A stretch of DNA of 64,000 nt from Vicinamibacterales bacterium (GTDB lineage: Bacteria > Acidobacteriota > Vicinamibacteria > Vicinamibacterales > SCN-69-37). A program made the position numbers and the translations under genes. This document shows, in pieces, positions 17,608 to 28,714 of the stretch; the first letter of the stretch is position 1; every line of letters begins with the position of its first letter. The notes beneath the pieces were generated by a model. The model saw only the letters and a program-made list of their open reading frames with translations. It searched no databases and was not told the origin of the DNA. The stretch spans positions 494,368-558,367 of the forward strand of contig JAURFE010000001.1 in NCBI GenBank assembly GCA_030827135.1. The letters are read 5' to 3'.

Positions 17608-18440
17608 GATCGCGGCTCCGCCGCGAAGAAGGCCGGTGTCGCCGGCGCGCTCACGACGCCGACCGCGGCGGCCTCCTGGAAGTACGCGGCCAGGCCCTCG
17701 AGCATCCGGGGCGTCAGGCCGAACTGGATGTTCTCCCGCAGATACCTGCGGGCGAGCGGCATCCACGCCGGGGTGTGCGCCACATAGGCATCGGCGTGTG
17801 CGTCAGAGGCCACGACGCCCGCATCCCGCGTCGCCTGCAGGCGGAGCACGGTCTCGGGTGTGGCGGCGCCGGGCCGCCCGGCCCAGAACGCCCAGACAAA
17901 CGGCAGTCCGGTCATCTCGGTCCACAGGGCGCCGAGATCAATCTTCTCAACCGGCGCCCCCAGGGCGGCCTCAACGGCCGGACGGTCGGCAAACAACGCC
18001 GGATCCCCGATGACCAGTGCGGCATCATGCGCCCGCAGCATCGCCGACAGATCCGGCGCGTGTCGGGCAAACGTCGGCGTAATGCCGAAGCGGCGCCGGC
18101 ACATGATGCGCGTCAGCGCCACTGACGTCCGCGAGCTGGTGTCGAGCGCGATTGACCGCACCTCACGCATCGGACGCTTCGTGAAGATGGCCACCGAGGC
18201 GACCGGCCCCTCGGACGCGATGGACACGCCGGGGACGACCAGATCGGTCGGGCGATCGTGGTACGCGATGGTGGGAATGAGCCCGAGATCGATCTCGCCG
18301 GCGTCAAGCAACGTCGCACAGTGCGCAGGCGGATCAAAGCGCACGGAGAAGTACGCGTCCGCCGCGCCACCCAGCCCGGCGATCAGCGGCCGGGCATTGA
18401 GGTAATTCACCGACCCGAGTCTGACGCGCCGGCTCGTCAC
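17604..18440 (-). CDS. mqnA: Chorismate dehydratase
   Basis: 278 residues. RLGSVNYLNARPLIAGL at the N-terminus, GEIDLGLIPTIAYHD and VIGDPAL are the MqnA family blocks. The fold is that of a periplasmic-binding protein, but no signal peptide is present, so it is cytoplasmic. It removes water from chorismate to give 3-enolpyruvyl-benzoate, the first futalosine-pathway step. The start is GTG 18440, overlapping the MqnE-like gene's stop as GTGA. Confidence 0.93.
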   Translation of the reverse strand: MTSRRVRLGSVNYLNARPLIAGLGGAADAYFSVRFDPPAHCATLLDAGEIDLGLIPTIAYHDRPTDLVVPGVSIASEGPVASVAIFTKRPMREVRSIALDTSSRTSVALTRIMCRRRFGITPTFARHAPDLSAMLRAHDAALVIGDPALFADRPAVEAALGAPVEKIDLGALWTEMTGLPFVWAFWAGRPGAATPETVLRLQATRDAGVVASDAHADAYVAHTPAWMPLARRYLRENIQFGLTPRMLEGLAAYFQEAAAVGVVSAPATPAFFAAEPRS

Positions 18441-19315
18441 CGCACCAGCTCGAACCGGGCATCCCGCGCAACCGGGACCGCAAACGCCGCAGCAATCTGG
18501 CGCTCAATGTCCTGACGCGGACTCCGCCGGACGCCCAGCGCCAGCGTGTCGATCGCCGGCACGTTGTCGAGGTCATCGACGCCATACGCTATCGCGACCT
18601 GTGCGAGCTTCGGACCGTACACCGCCCAATCGACCTGGATGGACGGCACGTTCACACAGACCAGCCGCGCCACCGCCATCGTCCGCACATCGTCATACCC
18701 CGTGGACGGCGTGTCGGCCTGATCGATGATCGGCAGCGGCGCAAAGGTCTTGAGCGTGCCGACCTCCTGCTGGAGGGCGGCCACACGCTCGATCAGCGCC
18801 AGCCGCGTCTCCACCGCCGGCGCCTGCTCGATGACGACGCGCCAGACGGGCAGGCCGCCGTGTGCAATCGCCCGGACGAGTTCGGCGGGGTCTTCAACGC
18901 GATCGATGGGAAGCGAAGCGACCGCCGTCAGACCTGCCGCCTGCAACAACGCTGCGCCTTCCGCGAGCGCCAGATGGTCCCCGCCGGCCAGATCGAGAAG
19001 ATCGGCGATCGAAAATCCCGTCACCGGGACGTGGCCGGCTGCAGCCACCACCGCCCGCGTCCAGGCCGCGGCGGCTTCGAACGATGCCGGCCGGCCTTCG
19101 AGGCGCACTTCGCGGGCGGCCCCGAGTGTCGCCGGGACGCCTTCGGTCACCGTGAGCACCTGGCCGTAGGTCACGCGCTCGCCGTGATGGGCCTTCCTCG
19201 CCGTCTCGGCCAGCGTGCCGACACTGACAAGATCCGTGCAACCGAGCACGCGCAGGGCTTCGGCGTGCGTCAGGGCTTCACGGGCGGTGACTTTGGGTTC
19301 GAGGTCGGTCAACAT
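18437..19315 (-). CDS. MqnE-like protein lacking the radical-SAM cysteine motif
   Basis: 292 residues. The N-terminus (LRVLGCTDLVSVGTLAETARKAHHGERVTY) and the C-terminal half (EVGTLKTFAPLP, then YDDVRTMAVARLVCVNVPS and GPKLAQVAIAYGVDDLDNV) align by eye with aminodeoxyfutalosine synthase MqnE. The stretch that should carry the CxxxCxxC cluster after HGERVTY (about residues 50-75) has no cysteine at all, and the protein has only two cysteines in total. It is about 80 residues shorter than MqnE. It cannot bind a canonical 4Fe-4S cluster, yet its frame is intact and coupled to mqnA. A true mqnE is not in the window. Possible roles: scaffold, regulator or partner of MqnC/MqnE, or a decaying copy. 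Confidence 0.75.
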   Translation of the reverse strand: MLTDLEPKVTAREALTHAEALRVLGCTDLVSVGTLAETARKAHHGERVTYGQVLTVTEGVPATLGAAREVRLEGRPASFEAAAAWTRAVVAAAGHVPVTGFSIADLLDLAGGDHLALAEGAALLQAAGLTAVASLPIDRVEDPAELVRAIAHGGLPVWRVVIEQAPAVETRLALIERVAALQQEVGTLKTFAPLPIIDQADTPSTGYDDVRTMAVARLVCVNVPSIQVDWAVYGPKLAQVAIAYGVDDLDNVPAIDTLALGVRRSPRQDIERQIAAAFAVPVARDARFELVR

Positions 19316-19318
19316 TTC

Positions 19319-20266
19319 TTATCGCGCTCCATTTTCGTTCTCTTCAATCGCTTCAGCGACGCGCGTCGCAAGCTGCAGCGCGCGATAGCCGTCGCGGCCG
19401 GTGACGCGCGGGGCCCGGCCCGTGCGAACGGCATCAACAAAATCCTGCAACTCGCGGCCCAGGGGTTCGCCCTTTTCGACAGGCACCGGGCCGCCTTCAA
19501 TCTTCGGACGTCCTTCTGGCTGCGGCTCAACCCGCCACACGTCGAGTTCCTGATCTCCGTAATCCACAGACACGTACATGTGCGGCTGGAAGAACCGGAC
19601 CTTCCGCACCTTGTCGCGGCTGATCCGGCTCGCCGTCAGGTTGACCGTGCAGCCGGACGCCAGCTTCAGGCGCGCGTTCGCGATATCCACCTTCGGCGAC
19701 AACACCGGCACACCAACAGCCTCCACGCTCACGACCTCCGACGGGTCGATCGCCAGAATGATGTCGAGGTCGTGAATCATCACATCGAAGACGACATCGA
19801 TATCGAGGCTGCGCTCAGGGAAGCCACTCAGCCGATGGACTTCGATAAAGCGTGGATGTGTGACAAGCGGAATGGCGGCGGACACGGCCGGATTAAACCG
19901 CTCGGTGTGGCCGACCGCCAGCACGCGGCCCGCGCGCTCGGCCAGCGCGATCAAAGCCTCCGCCTCCGCCAGCGTCGTCGTCATCGGCTTCTCGACCAGG
20001 ACGTGGACGCCGGCCTCGAGGAACTCGCGGGCCACGGTCACGTGATCAACTGTCGGCACGGCGATGCTCACCGCGTCGACCTGTCCGATCAGCGCCCGGT
20101 AGTCGGTGAAGACCGTCGCGCCGGTCGTCGACGCTGCGGCCTGCGCGCGCTCCTCCGACAGGTCCGAAACGGCCACCAGGCGAGCGCCGGAAGCGCCGGC
20201 CAGCAGACGTGCATGATGCCGGCCAAGATGTCCAACACCCACCACGCCCACCCGAACGTCACTCAT
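19319..20266 (-). CDS. Gfo/Idh/MocA-family oxidoreductase
   Basis: 315 residues. N-terminal Rossmann fold [17 protein letters not shown], then the family motif [14 protein letters not shown] (residues about 92-105) and a C-terminal sugar-binding domain. It sits 3 bp after lpxI's stop region with an ATGA overlap, inside a lipid A gene block. In some bacteria a Gfo/Idh enzyme next to lpxA (GnnA) oxidises UDP-GlcNAc at C3 on the way to an amide-linked lipid A. The partner aminotransferase GnnB is not visible here, so that role is only a possibility. Confidence 0.8.
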   Translation of the reverse strand: MSDVRVGVVGVGHLGRHHARLLAGASGARLVAVSDLSEERAQAAASTTGATVFTDYRALIGQVDAVSIAVPTVDHVTVAREFLEAGVHVLVEKPMTTTLAEAEALIALAERAGRVLAVGHTERFNPAVSAAIPLVTHPRFIEVHRLSGFPERSLDIDVVFDVMIHDLDIILAIDPSEVVSVEAVGVPVLSPKVDIANARLKLASGCTVNLTASRISRDKVRKVRFFQPHMYVSVDYGDQELDVWRVEPQPEGRPKIEGGPVPVEKGEPLGRELQDFVDAVRTGRAPRVTGRDGYRALQLATRVAEAIEENENGAR

Positions 20267-21081
20267 CGCACTCTCCCCACGACGACGATGCCCGCCGCAT
20301 TGGCGGCATCGATCACCGCCGGTCCATCAATCATCAACGTCTTGCCGGCGTCCACCGACAGCGCGTCAGCCCCCGCGGCCACCATCTGCTCGATCGTCGC
20401 CACGCCGACGACGGGCACGTCGAAGCGCATGTCCTGCGACGGCTTCGCCACTTTCACCACCCGCGAGCCCCGGCCGGCCAGGGTGCCGGCCCGTGCGATC
20501 GTGACGTCCGTCCCCTCCATCGCCTCGACCGCGACGACGGCCCTGTCCTTGACGACGATGGTCTGGCCGATGTCGAGTCCGGCGACGACGTCGGCGACCT
20601 GATAGCCGAAGGCGAAGTCGGCCACCATCTCCGGCGTGGGAGTCGCGGTGGTCAGCACGCCCGGCCTCGCCAGCAGGTCTGCCAGCAGTTCGGTGGAATC
20701 CATCAACGTGATGCCGTGGTCCTGCAGCACGCCGGCGACGGCCGCAATGAGCGCATCGGTGTTTTTCGCCTTGAGCCTGGTGAGCACGGACAACAGCGTC
20801 AGGTCCGGGATCACGCCGCCGAACACCTTCACGTGTTTGACCTGCCCGGCCATGATGGCGCGCGACACGCCGGCGCCCTTGAGGATCTTGATGCACTTGC
20901 CCAGTTGACCGAGGGGGTTCCAGGTGAAGGACGGATGACCCAGTTCCCGTGCGAGCGTCTCGAGCTCCGGAAAGGCCTCGCCTTCAATGGCGACCACGGC
21001 GACATCGTGGCCCAGCTGACGGGCCGCGCGCAGAATCAGGAACGGGAAGGTGCCGTTGCCGGCGATCAGACCCAGCGGCAT
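20263..21081 (-). CDS. lpxI: UDP-2,3-diacylglucosamine pyrophosphatase LpxI
   Basis: 272 residues with LpxI (DUF1009) blocks: [13 protein letters not shown] at the N-terminus, [20 protein letters not shown] in the middle, and [21 protein letters not shown] near the C-terminus, where the conserved Asp needed for catalysis lies. It releases UMP from UDP-2,3-diacylglucosamine to give lipid X. It directly follows lpxA, as in other LpxI-using bacteria, and replaces LpxH. Confidence 0.92.
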   Translation of the reverse strand: MPLGLIAGNGTFPFLILRAARQLGHDVAVVAIEGEAFPELETLARELGHPSFTWNPLGQLGKCIKILKGAGVSRAIMAGQVKHVKVFGGVIPDLTLLSVLTRLKAKNTDALIAAVAGVLQDHGITLMDSTELLADLLARPGVLTTATPTPEMVADFAFGYQVADVVAGLDIGQTIVVKDRAVVAVEAMEGTDVTIARAGTLAGRGSRVVKVAKPSQDMRFDVPVVGVATIEQMVAAGADALSVDAGKTLMIDGPAVIDAANAAGIVVVGRVR

Positions 21082-21090
21082 CGGGGGATC

Positions 21091-22347
21091 TTACTCCCCG
21101 TCCGCCTCATCGCCCGGCCGGCGGGACGGTCGTCGCAGGATGACGCCGCGTGCGCCGGCGCTGTGGATGAAGTCGACGAGATACGCGACTTCCGGCACCG
21201 CCAGCGTGGGATCGGCCTCAATGAGGGCGATCGCATGGCTGGTGTTGTGGTGAATGAGGTGTCGATACGCCTTGCGGAGCTTGCCGATCAACTCGCGCGA
21301 GAAGCCGCGGCGCTCCAGACCGATGCTGTTGAGCCCGTAGATGCGCGCGCGGTTGCCGACCGTCTTGGCGTACGGCAACGCGTTTCGGGTGACCACGGTA
21401 TAGCCGCCGATGAAGGCGTACTTCCCGAGCCGGCAGAACTGGTGAACGCCCGAAAACGCAGAGACGGTGACCCAGTCGTCCACGGTCACGTGTCCGCCCA
21501 GCGTGGCCCCATTGCCAAAAATGGTGTTGTTGCCGACGTGACAATCGTGCGCCACGTGGGCGTAGGCCATGAACAGGTTGTGGTCGCCGATGGTGGTGAC
21601 CCCGCCGCCGCCCTGTGTGCCGCGGTGAATGGTTACAAACTCGCGGAAGACGTTGTTGCGGCCGATGACCAGCCGGGTGGGTTCGCCCTTGAACTTCAGA
21701 TCCTGGGGGGCCAATCCGATGGAGGCAAACGGATAAATCTCGGTCTCGTCGCCAATCTCCGTGCACCCGTCGATGACCGACGACGCGCCGATCTTGCAGT
21801 TGCGGCCGATGGCGACACGCGCGCCGATAGTCACATACGGCCCGATGACGGTGCCCGGGCCAACGACGGCGCCCGGATGCACGACGGCGGTCGGGTGAAT
21901 GGTGGGCTCCTCGGGCCTGACGCCCGTCTGCACCACGAGCACCAGATCGGCTTCTGCGACAACCTGGCCTTCGGTGGAGGCGACGGCCGTGACGCGGGCG
22001 ACGGGGCCACGGCGGGCCGCCAGCCGCACGTCCAGCTCGAGACGGTCGCCCGGCACCACCTGCCGGCGGAACTTGGCCTCGTCCACACCGCGGAGCACGA
22101 TGCGGGCATCGTCGGGTGTGCCGTCGGTACCGAGCAAGAGCAATGTCGCGACCTGGGCGAGCGCCTCAATCATCAGGACACCGGGCATCAGCGGCGCGCC
22201 GGGAAAGTGTCCCTGAAAAAATTCTTCGTTGACGGTGACGTTCTTGACCGCGACGACACGCGTGCCCCGATCGTGGCTGATCACGCCATCCACGAGGAGG
22301 GAGGGGTACCGCTGGGACAGGCGGTCGAGCTGGGCGGCTACGTTCAT
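21091..22347 (-). CDS. FabZ-LpxA fusion: hydroxyacyl-ACP dehydratase plus UDP-GlcNAc acyltransferase
   Basis: 418 residues from ATG 22347. Residues about 1-146 are FabZ: FFQGHFPGAPLMPGVLMIEALAQVA with catalytic His47 and Glu61. Residues about 147-418 are LpxA: hexapeptide repeats of the left-handed beta-helix (IHPTAVVHPGAVVGPGTVIG), AYAHVAHDC with the catalytic His267, and the C-terminal helical domain (YGLNSIGLERRGFS onward). Both parts look complete. Separate fabZ and lpxA genes are normally adjacent; here they are one frame with no stop or start between. The fusion would channel 3-hydroxyacyl-ACP between lipid A synthesis and fatty-acid elongation. It lies between ompH and lpxI. Confidence 0.93.
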   Translation of the reverse strand: MNVAAQLDRLSQRYPSLLVDGVISHDRGTRVVAVKNVTVNEEFFQGHFPGAPLMPGVLMIEALAQVATLLLLGTDGTPDDARIVLRGVDEAKFRRQVVPGDRLELDVRLAARRGPVARVTAVASTEGQVVAEADLVLVVQTGVRPEEPTIHPTAVVHPGAVVGPGTVIGPYVTIGARVAIGRNCKIGASSVIDGCTEIGDETEIYPFASIGLAPQDLKFKGEPTRLVIGRNNVFREFVTIHRGTQGGGGVTTIGDHNLFMAYAHVAHDCHVGNNTIFGNGATLGGHVTVDDWVTVSAFSGVHQFCRLGKYAFIGGYTVVTRNALPYAKTVGNRARIYGLNSIGLERRGFSRELIGKLRKAYRHLIHHNTSHAIALIEADPTLAVPEVAYLVDFIHSAGARGVILRRPSRRPGDEADGE

Positions 22348-22410
22348 GAACGAGGGTGCCGGGAGGGGAATTGCGTGGGGAGCGCGCCGGTGCGCACTCC
22401 CCACCAAGAG

Positions 22411-23010
22411 TTACTTCTTTTCGGGGAACTGCGCGTCGACGCGCTTGACCAGTTCCGGCGACAGGTTCAGGCCGGGGTTGAAGTAGACCGCCCCGCTGTC
22501 AGCCACGTTGAACAGCGCGTAGAGGCCTTTTTCCTTGGCCATTGCCTCCATGATCGGCACAACTTTTTTCTCGAAGTCGCTCAGCAGGTCGGCCTGCATC
22601 GCCTGGATCTCCGACTGGGCTTCCTGCTGCTTGAACGTGAGCTCGCGGGTGAGGCGGTCGATGTCCTTCGCAAGCTGTGCGGCGGCCACTTCGCTGAGCA
22701 GCTGCGACTGCGACTGCTGCTTGCTCTGGGCATCCTTCAGTTTGGTCTGGAGCGCGACCAGTTCGCCTTCAAGACGCTTCGAGAGCGCCTCGAGCTGTGA
22801 GGAGCCGGCGCGACCGAGGGCGGAAGCGGAGACCACGGTCTGCAGGTCCACGAACGCGATTTTGGAGTCGGCCGGGAACGGCACCTGGGGCGCGGGTGCG
22901 GCGGGCGTCGGCGCGGCGGGTTTCTGGGTGGTCGGCGGCGTGGCCTGCGCAAGCGCATTTCCGGCTACGAGGACGGCCGCCAGGGCCATAAGGATCGTCT
23001 GTCTATGCAT
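22411..23010 (-). CDS. OmpH/Skp-family periplasmic chaperone
   Basis: 199 residues from ATG 23010. The signal peptide (MHRQTILMALAAVLVAGNALAQA) is followed by a Pro/Ala linker, then KIAFVDLQTVVSASALG, the OmpH start. A long charged coiled coil (about residues 70-150) and a C-terminal KGLYALFNVADSGAVYFNP block complete the family plan. Skp holds unfolded outer-membrane proteins on their way to BamA. It heads the lipid A block. Confidence 0.88.
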   Translation of the reverse strand: MHRQTILMALAAVLVAGNALAQATPPTTQKPAAPTPAAPAPQVPFPADSKIAFVDLQTVVSASALGRAGSSQLEALSKRLEGELVALQTKLKDAQSKQQSQSQLLSEVAAAQLAKDIDRLTRELTFKQQEAQSEIQAMQADLLSDFEKKVVPIMEAMAKEKGLYALFNVADSGAVYFNPGLNLSPELVKRVDAQFPEKK

Positions 23011-23089
23011 GAGTGGACTGTACCTCAACCTTTCAACAAGCAACGATAACGTAGAACCCCTTGCGGAGGCTAGGCTACACTTGGGGGGC

Positions 23090-23536
23090 ATGCGTCTTTG
23101 TCAAACTTTACCGCGAGCCCGAGTATTGCTTCGTACGGCCGTTGCCGTGACCCTGGCGGCCGGCGCCGTGGCGTGTGACGACCCGGGGCCGACGGCCCCG
23201 GTGGTCGAGACCCCGGTGGTCGAAAACGTCACCGAGACATTCTCCGGCAACCTCGGCAGAAACGGCGCGGTTACCTTCCCATTTGCGGTCAGTGCCGCCG
23301 GGTCGGCCACCGCCCAGATCACCGCGATCGGCCCCGTCAACACGGTGGCGGTCGGCCTGACCATGGGCACCTGGAACGGCGTGCAGTGCGCCGCCGTGAT
23401 CTCCAACGACGACGCCCGGGAATTCTCCAGCATGACGGGGTCGGCAGGCGGCGCGGGCACCCTCTGTCTCCGTATCCACGACGTGGGCCGACTCTCCTCG
23501 ACCATCACGTTCACCCTGACAGTCACACACCCGTAA
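23090..23536 (+). CDS. Putative lipoprotein, unknown function
   Basis: 148 residues from ATG 23090. An N-terminal hydrophobic segment ends at AAGAVACDDPG, which reads as a lipobox with the modified Cys at about residue 29. The rest is small and polar with beta-rich stretches (AVTFPFAVSAAGSATAQITAIG, STITFTLTVTHP), resembling pre-peptidase C-terminal or jelly-roll-like domains. It is divergent from ompH (80 bp between starts) and convergent with bamA. No close family is recognised. Confidence 0.7.
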   Translation: MRLCQTLPRARVLLRTAVAVTLAAGAVACDDPGPTAPVVETPVVENVTETFSGNLGRNGAVTFPFAVSAAGSATAQITAIGPVNTVAVGLTMGTWNGVQCAAVISNDDAREFSSMTGSAGGAGTLCLRIHDVGRLSSTITFTLTVTHP

Positions 23537-23552
23537 CGGTTCCTGGTGCACC

Positions 23553-23578
23553 TAGGGCGCGCTGGGGTTGAGCGCGCC
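23553..23578. repeat. 26-bp hairpin element, copy 1
   Basis: TAGGGCGCGCT, a short loop, then TTGAGCGCGCC. The stem GGCGCGCT/AGCGCGCC is perfect over 8 bp. A second pairing, CGCGCTGGG with CCCAGCGCG at 23579-23587, is also perfect, so two folds compete. It lies between convergent 3' ends. Further copies are at 41072 and 50553. Confidence 0.85.
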
Positions 23579-23597
23579 ACCCAGCGCGGTCCAGGGC

Positions 23598-26297
23598 TCA
23601 GAACGTCGTGCCGACGGCGAAGCGGAACGTGAACTTCGGCTGCCGCTGGAGCTGGTTGTTGAACACGCCTGACCGCTGCGGGTTGTAGGCGAAGATCAGC
23701 CGGAACGGCACGTTCAGCACCGGCATGAAGAACCGCAGTTCCCCACCCATCGACGTCTTGAAGGCGTAGGACGTGCCGATTGGTTCGAGCGTGGAGGTCG
23801 GCGGCGTCTGCCCTTCGGGCGTGAGTACGACGAACTGCGTCGGATCCGAGAGCAGCGGCGGTGTCGGCGCCACGCGCTGAAACACGGTCTCCTTCCACAG
23901 GAACCGCTCGCCGATGTCGCGCACCTGTCCGGCGTCATAGAAGAACACCAGCCGCACCGGTCCGCCCACATTGATCATGTACTCCGCGTTAAACAGCAGC
24001 GTCTTGTTGCCGCCCAACACGAGACCGGATCGCTCATCTCGCGTGCCGACGCTGCGGAGGTCGAAGCCGCGGATCGTGTACTCCCCGCCAAGGACAAGCT
24101 TTTCGAAGATCGGGAGCGTGGTGGTCTCGCCATACGGCCGCACGTATTCACCCTGCGCCCGGACGCCGACCGACATCCGCGTCGTCAGCCGGCGATAAAA
24201 GATGCCTTCGAGGCGTCCGCGCAGGAACTCGGTGTCGCCGCCAAGCCCCGCGACGTCAAGCGCGGCGGTCAGGCGCGTGCCGTCCGTCGGGAAGATGGGT
24301 TCATTGACCGTGTTGTAGCTGATGCTCGGCGAGACCTTGCTGACCGTGCGCTTGCCACCGGTATTAAGCAGCAGCGACTCCTGCAGCAGCGGGTTGCCTT
24401 CGAGCACCCCTGGCTGCCGGTACACCTCATTGACGTCGCGGACCTCGATCTGCTCGAAGCTGTAGCCGATGAAAAACCGCGACCAGCTGCCGGCCGGGAA
24501 TCCGAACAGCAGATTGCCGCCGGTGGACTGCTGCGTGAACTGGAACGGATAGATGAACTGCCGTGAATAGACGTCGATGCCGGCGGTGATCGGGCGGTCA
24601 AAGAGGAACGGCTCACTGAAGGCGAGCTGGTAGTTACGGGCGCGGGACCCCTTCTGGGCCGAGACAGACAGCGTCTCGCCGCGGCCCATGAAGTTGGACG
24701 TCTGGAAGCCGAGCTGGCCAAAGAACCCTTCGAACTGGGACACACCGGCGCCGAAGCTGAGCTGGTTCCGGTTCTGCTCCTCGAAGCGGAGCTGCACGTC
24801 GACTTTGCCTTCCGCATTCGGCGTCTTCTCGATCTTGACCGAGTCATCGCTCTCGAGCGGCTTGAAGTAGCCCAGCTGATTCAACCGGCGCACGCTGAAC
24901 TTGAGCGACTCCATGTTGAAGACGCCGCCTTCGACCAGGCGCATTTCACGGCGGATGACCGAGTCCCGGGTCGTCGTGTTGCCGAGGAACGTCAGCCGGT
25001 TCAGCACGAAGGCGACGCCTTCAGTGATCCGGACGGTGACTTCGACTTCCGGGGTGCCTGTGAAGTCCGCCACCGGCTCACCCGTGTCCGGATTGATGTT
25101 GTTGGGCTTGAGGTCGGGATACATCTCGAAGTCCATGAACCCGAAGGACCCGTAGAGCTCCGACAGCTTTTCGCGCGCCTTGCCGATCGGCGTGAAGTCG
25201 AAGTAGTCGCCGACCTTCACCTTGTTGAAAAAGGGCGTCAACGCCTCCGTGCGAATCGTTTCATTGCCGGCGATCGTGAACTTGCTCACACGATACCGGT
25301 CACGTTCATCCACGGGGATGCGAATCCGCACCCACCGCGTTTTGCCGTCGTCGGAATCTCCGACCACTTCGAGCTGCGGCTGGCCGACCACGGCGTACAC
25401 GTAGCCCTTGTCACGCAGATACGCCGTCAGCGCCTGGGCGTCCTCGGCATACTTGCCCTCCTGGTACGTGCCCCCGCCGCCAATAAACGCCAGGAAACCG
25501 CGCGGCTTGTTGATTTTGAGCTGCGCGCGCAGGTCGCCATCACTGACGTTGCTGTTGCCGTCGAACTGCACGTCGCGAATCTTGACCTTCGGGCCCTGGA
25601 CGATATTGAACGTCAGGTGCACCAGTTTGGGCCCGCCGGGTGCGGCCTTCTGCGTCGGCGTCACCGTCGCAAACTGGTAGCCCTTCTCCGCGTACAACTC
25701 CTTGACCACGCCCGCGACGCGGCGAATCACGCTGTCGTCGACCGGCGAATCGAGCCGCACTTCGATGTTCTCTTCCTTCAGCTTCGTCTCGATATCGGCG
25801 GTCGCCACTTCGCGCGATCCCTGATAGTCGACGATCTTGATGCGCTTCCGCTCTTCGATGAAGAAGATGACGTGTTTGCCCATCACCCCATTCGGGTACG
25901 GGCTGTCGAGCACTTCGAGTCTCAGATCATCCACAAATGGCGTGGCAATCAGGCGGTCGAAGTCCGCCAGCAGCGAACGCTCGGTCGCCTCATCAAACGC
26001 CACCCACGTGCCGCGCGTGAGCGGCTGCGAGGCCTGGGTACGGATGTAGTACTGATAGGTCTCAAACGGGACGACGGTGAACACGTTGTCCGGGACCACC
26101 CGCAGTTCCAGGGCGCGCAGCACCGGGCCGATGTCGGTCGGGGGCAGCGGCGGCTGGGGCGGGGCGGCCGCCTGCGGTTGGGCCTGGGGCGGGGGCACCT
26201 GGGCCAGCCCCGCGGCCGGGGCCAGACACACGAGGGCCGCAACGGCCAGAACGACAAGACGACGCGGTTTCGTAATCACACAGTCACCAGTTTTCAA
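23598..26297 (-). CDS. bamA: Outer membrane protein assembly factor BamA
   Basis: 899 residues, somewhat longer than E. coli BamA. A signal peptide (KPRRLVVLAVAALVCLAPAAGLAQ) and a Pro/Gln-rich stretch are followed by POTRA repeats, for example VKIRDVQFDGNSNVSDGDLRAQL and YRVSKFTIAGNETIRTEAL, then the 16-strand barrel with FPTDGTRL and GGEYTIRGFDLRSVG, ending in a terminal Phe (RFAVGTTF). It inserts beta-barrel proteins into the outer membrane. The given start is TTG 26297, 2 bp after the clpC stop; GTG at 26279 is an alternative and gives a cleaner signal peptide. Confidence 0.95.
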   Translation of the reverse strand: MKTGDCVITKPRRLVVLAVAALVCLAPAAGLAQVPPPQAQPQAAAPPQPPLPPTDIGPVLRALELRVVPDNVFTVVPFETYQYYIRTQASQPLTRGTWVAFDEATERSLLADFDRLIATPFVDDLRLEVLDSPYPNGVMGKHVIFFIEERKRIKIVDYQGSREVATADIETKLKEENIEVRLDSPVDDSVIRRVAGVVKELYAEKGYQFATVTPTQKAAPGGPKLVHLTFNIVQGPKVKIRDVQFDGNSNVSDGDLRAQLKINKPRGFLAFIGGGGTYQEGKYAEDAQALTAYLRDKGYVYAVVGQPQLEVVGDSDDGKTRWVRIRIPVDERDRYRVSKFTIAGNETIRTEALTPFFNKVKVGDYFDFTPIGKAREKLSELYGSFGFMDFEMYPDLKPNNINPDTGEPVADFTGTPEVEVTVRITEGVAFVLNRLTFLGNTTTRDSVIRREMRLVEGGVFNMESLKFSVRRLNQLGYFKPLESDDSVKIEKTPNAEGKVDVQLRFEEQNRNQLSFGAGVSQFEGFFGQLGFQTSNFMGRGETLSVSAQKGSRARNYQLAFSEPFLFDRPITAGIDVYSRQFIYPFQFTQQSTGGNLLFGFPAGSWSRFFIGYSFEQIEVRDVNEVYRQPGVLEGNPLLQESLLLNTGGKRTVSKVSPSISYNTVNEPIFPTDGTRLTAALDVAGLGGDTEFLRGRLEGIFYRRLTTRMSVGVRAQGEYVRPYGETTTLPIFEKLVLGGEYTIRGFDLRSVGTRDERSGLVLGGNKTLLFNAEYMINVGGPVRLVFFYDAGQVRDIGERFLWKETVFQRVAPTPPLLSDPTQFVVLTPEGQTPPTSTLEPIGTSYAFKTSMGGELRFFMPVLNVPFRLIFAYNPQRSGVFNNQLQRQPKFTFRFAVGTTF

Positions 26298-26299
26298 GC

Positions 26300-28711
<2,412 letters not shown>

Positions 28712-28714
28712 GAA

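Noticed and set aside
17604-18440. Periplasmic solute-binding protein
   Set aside because: The fold is shared, but there is no signal peptide and the VNYLNARPL and IGDPAL motifs are those of MqnA.
20209-22800. Very long open frame on the plus strand, antisense to lpxI, fabZ-lpxA and ompH
   Set aside because: High GC content opens antisense frames. The minus-strand genes here have clear family motifs, and the antisense peptide is His/Arg/Gly-rich without any motif.
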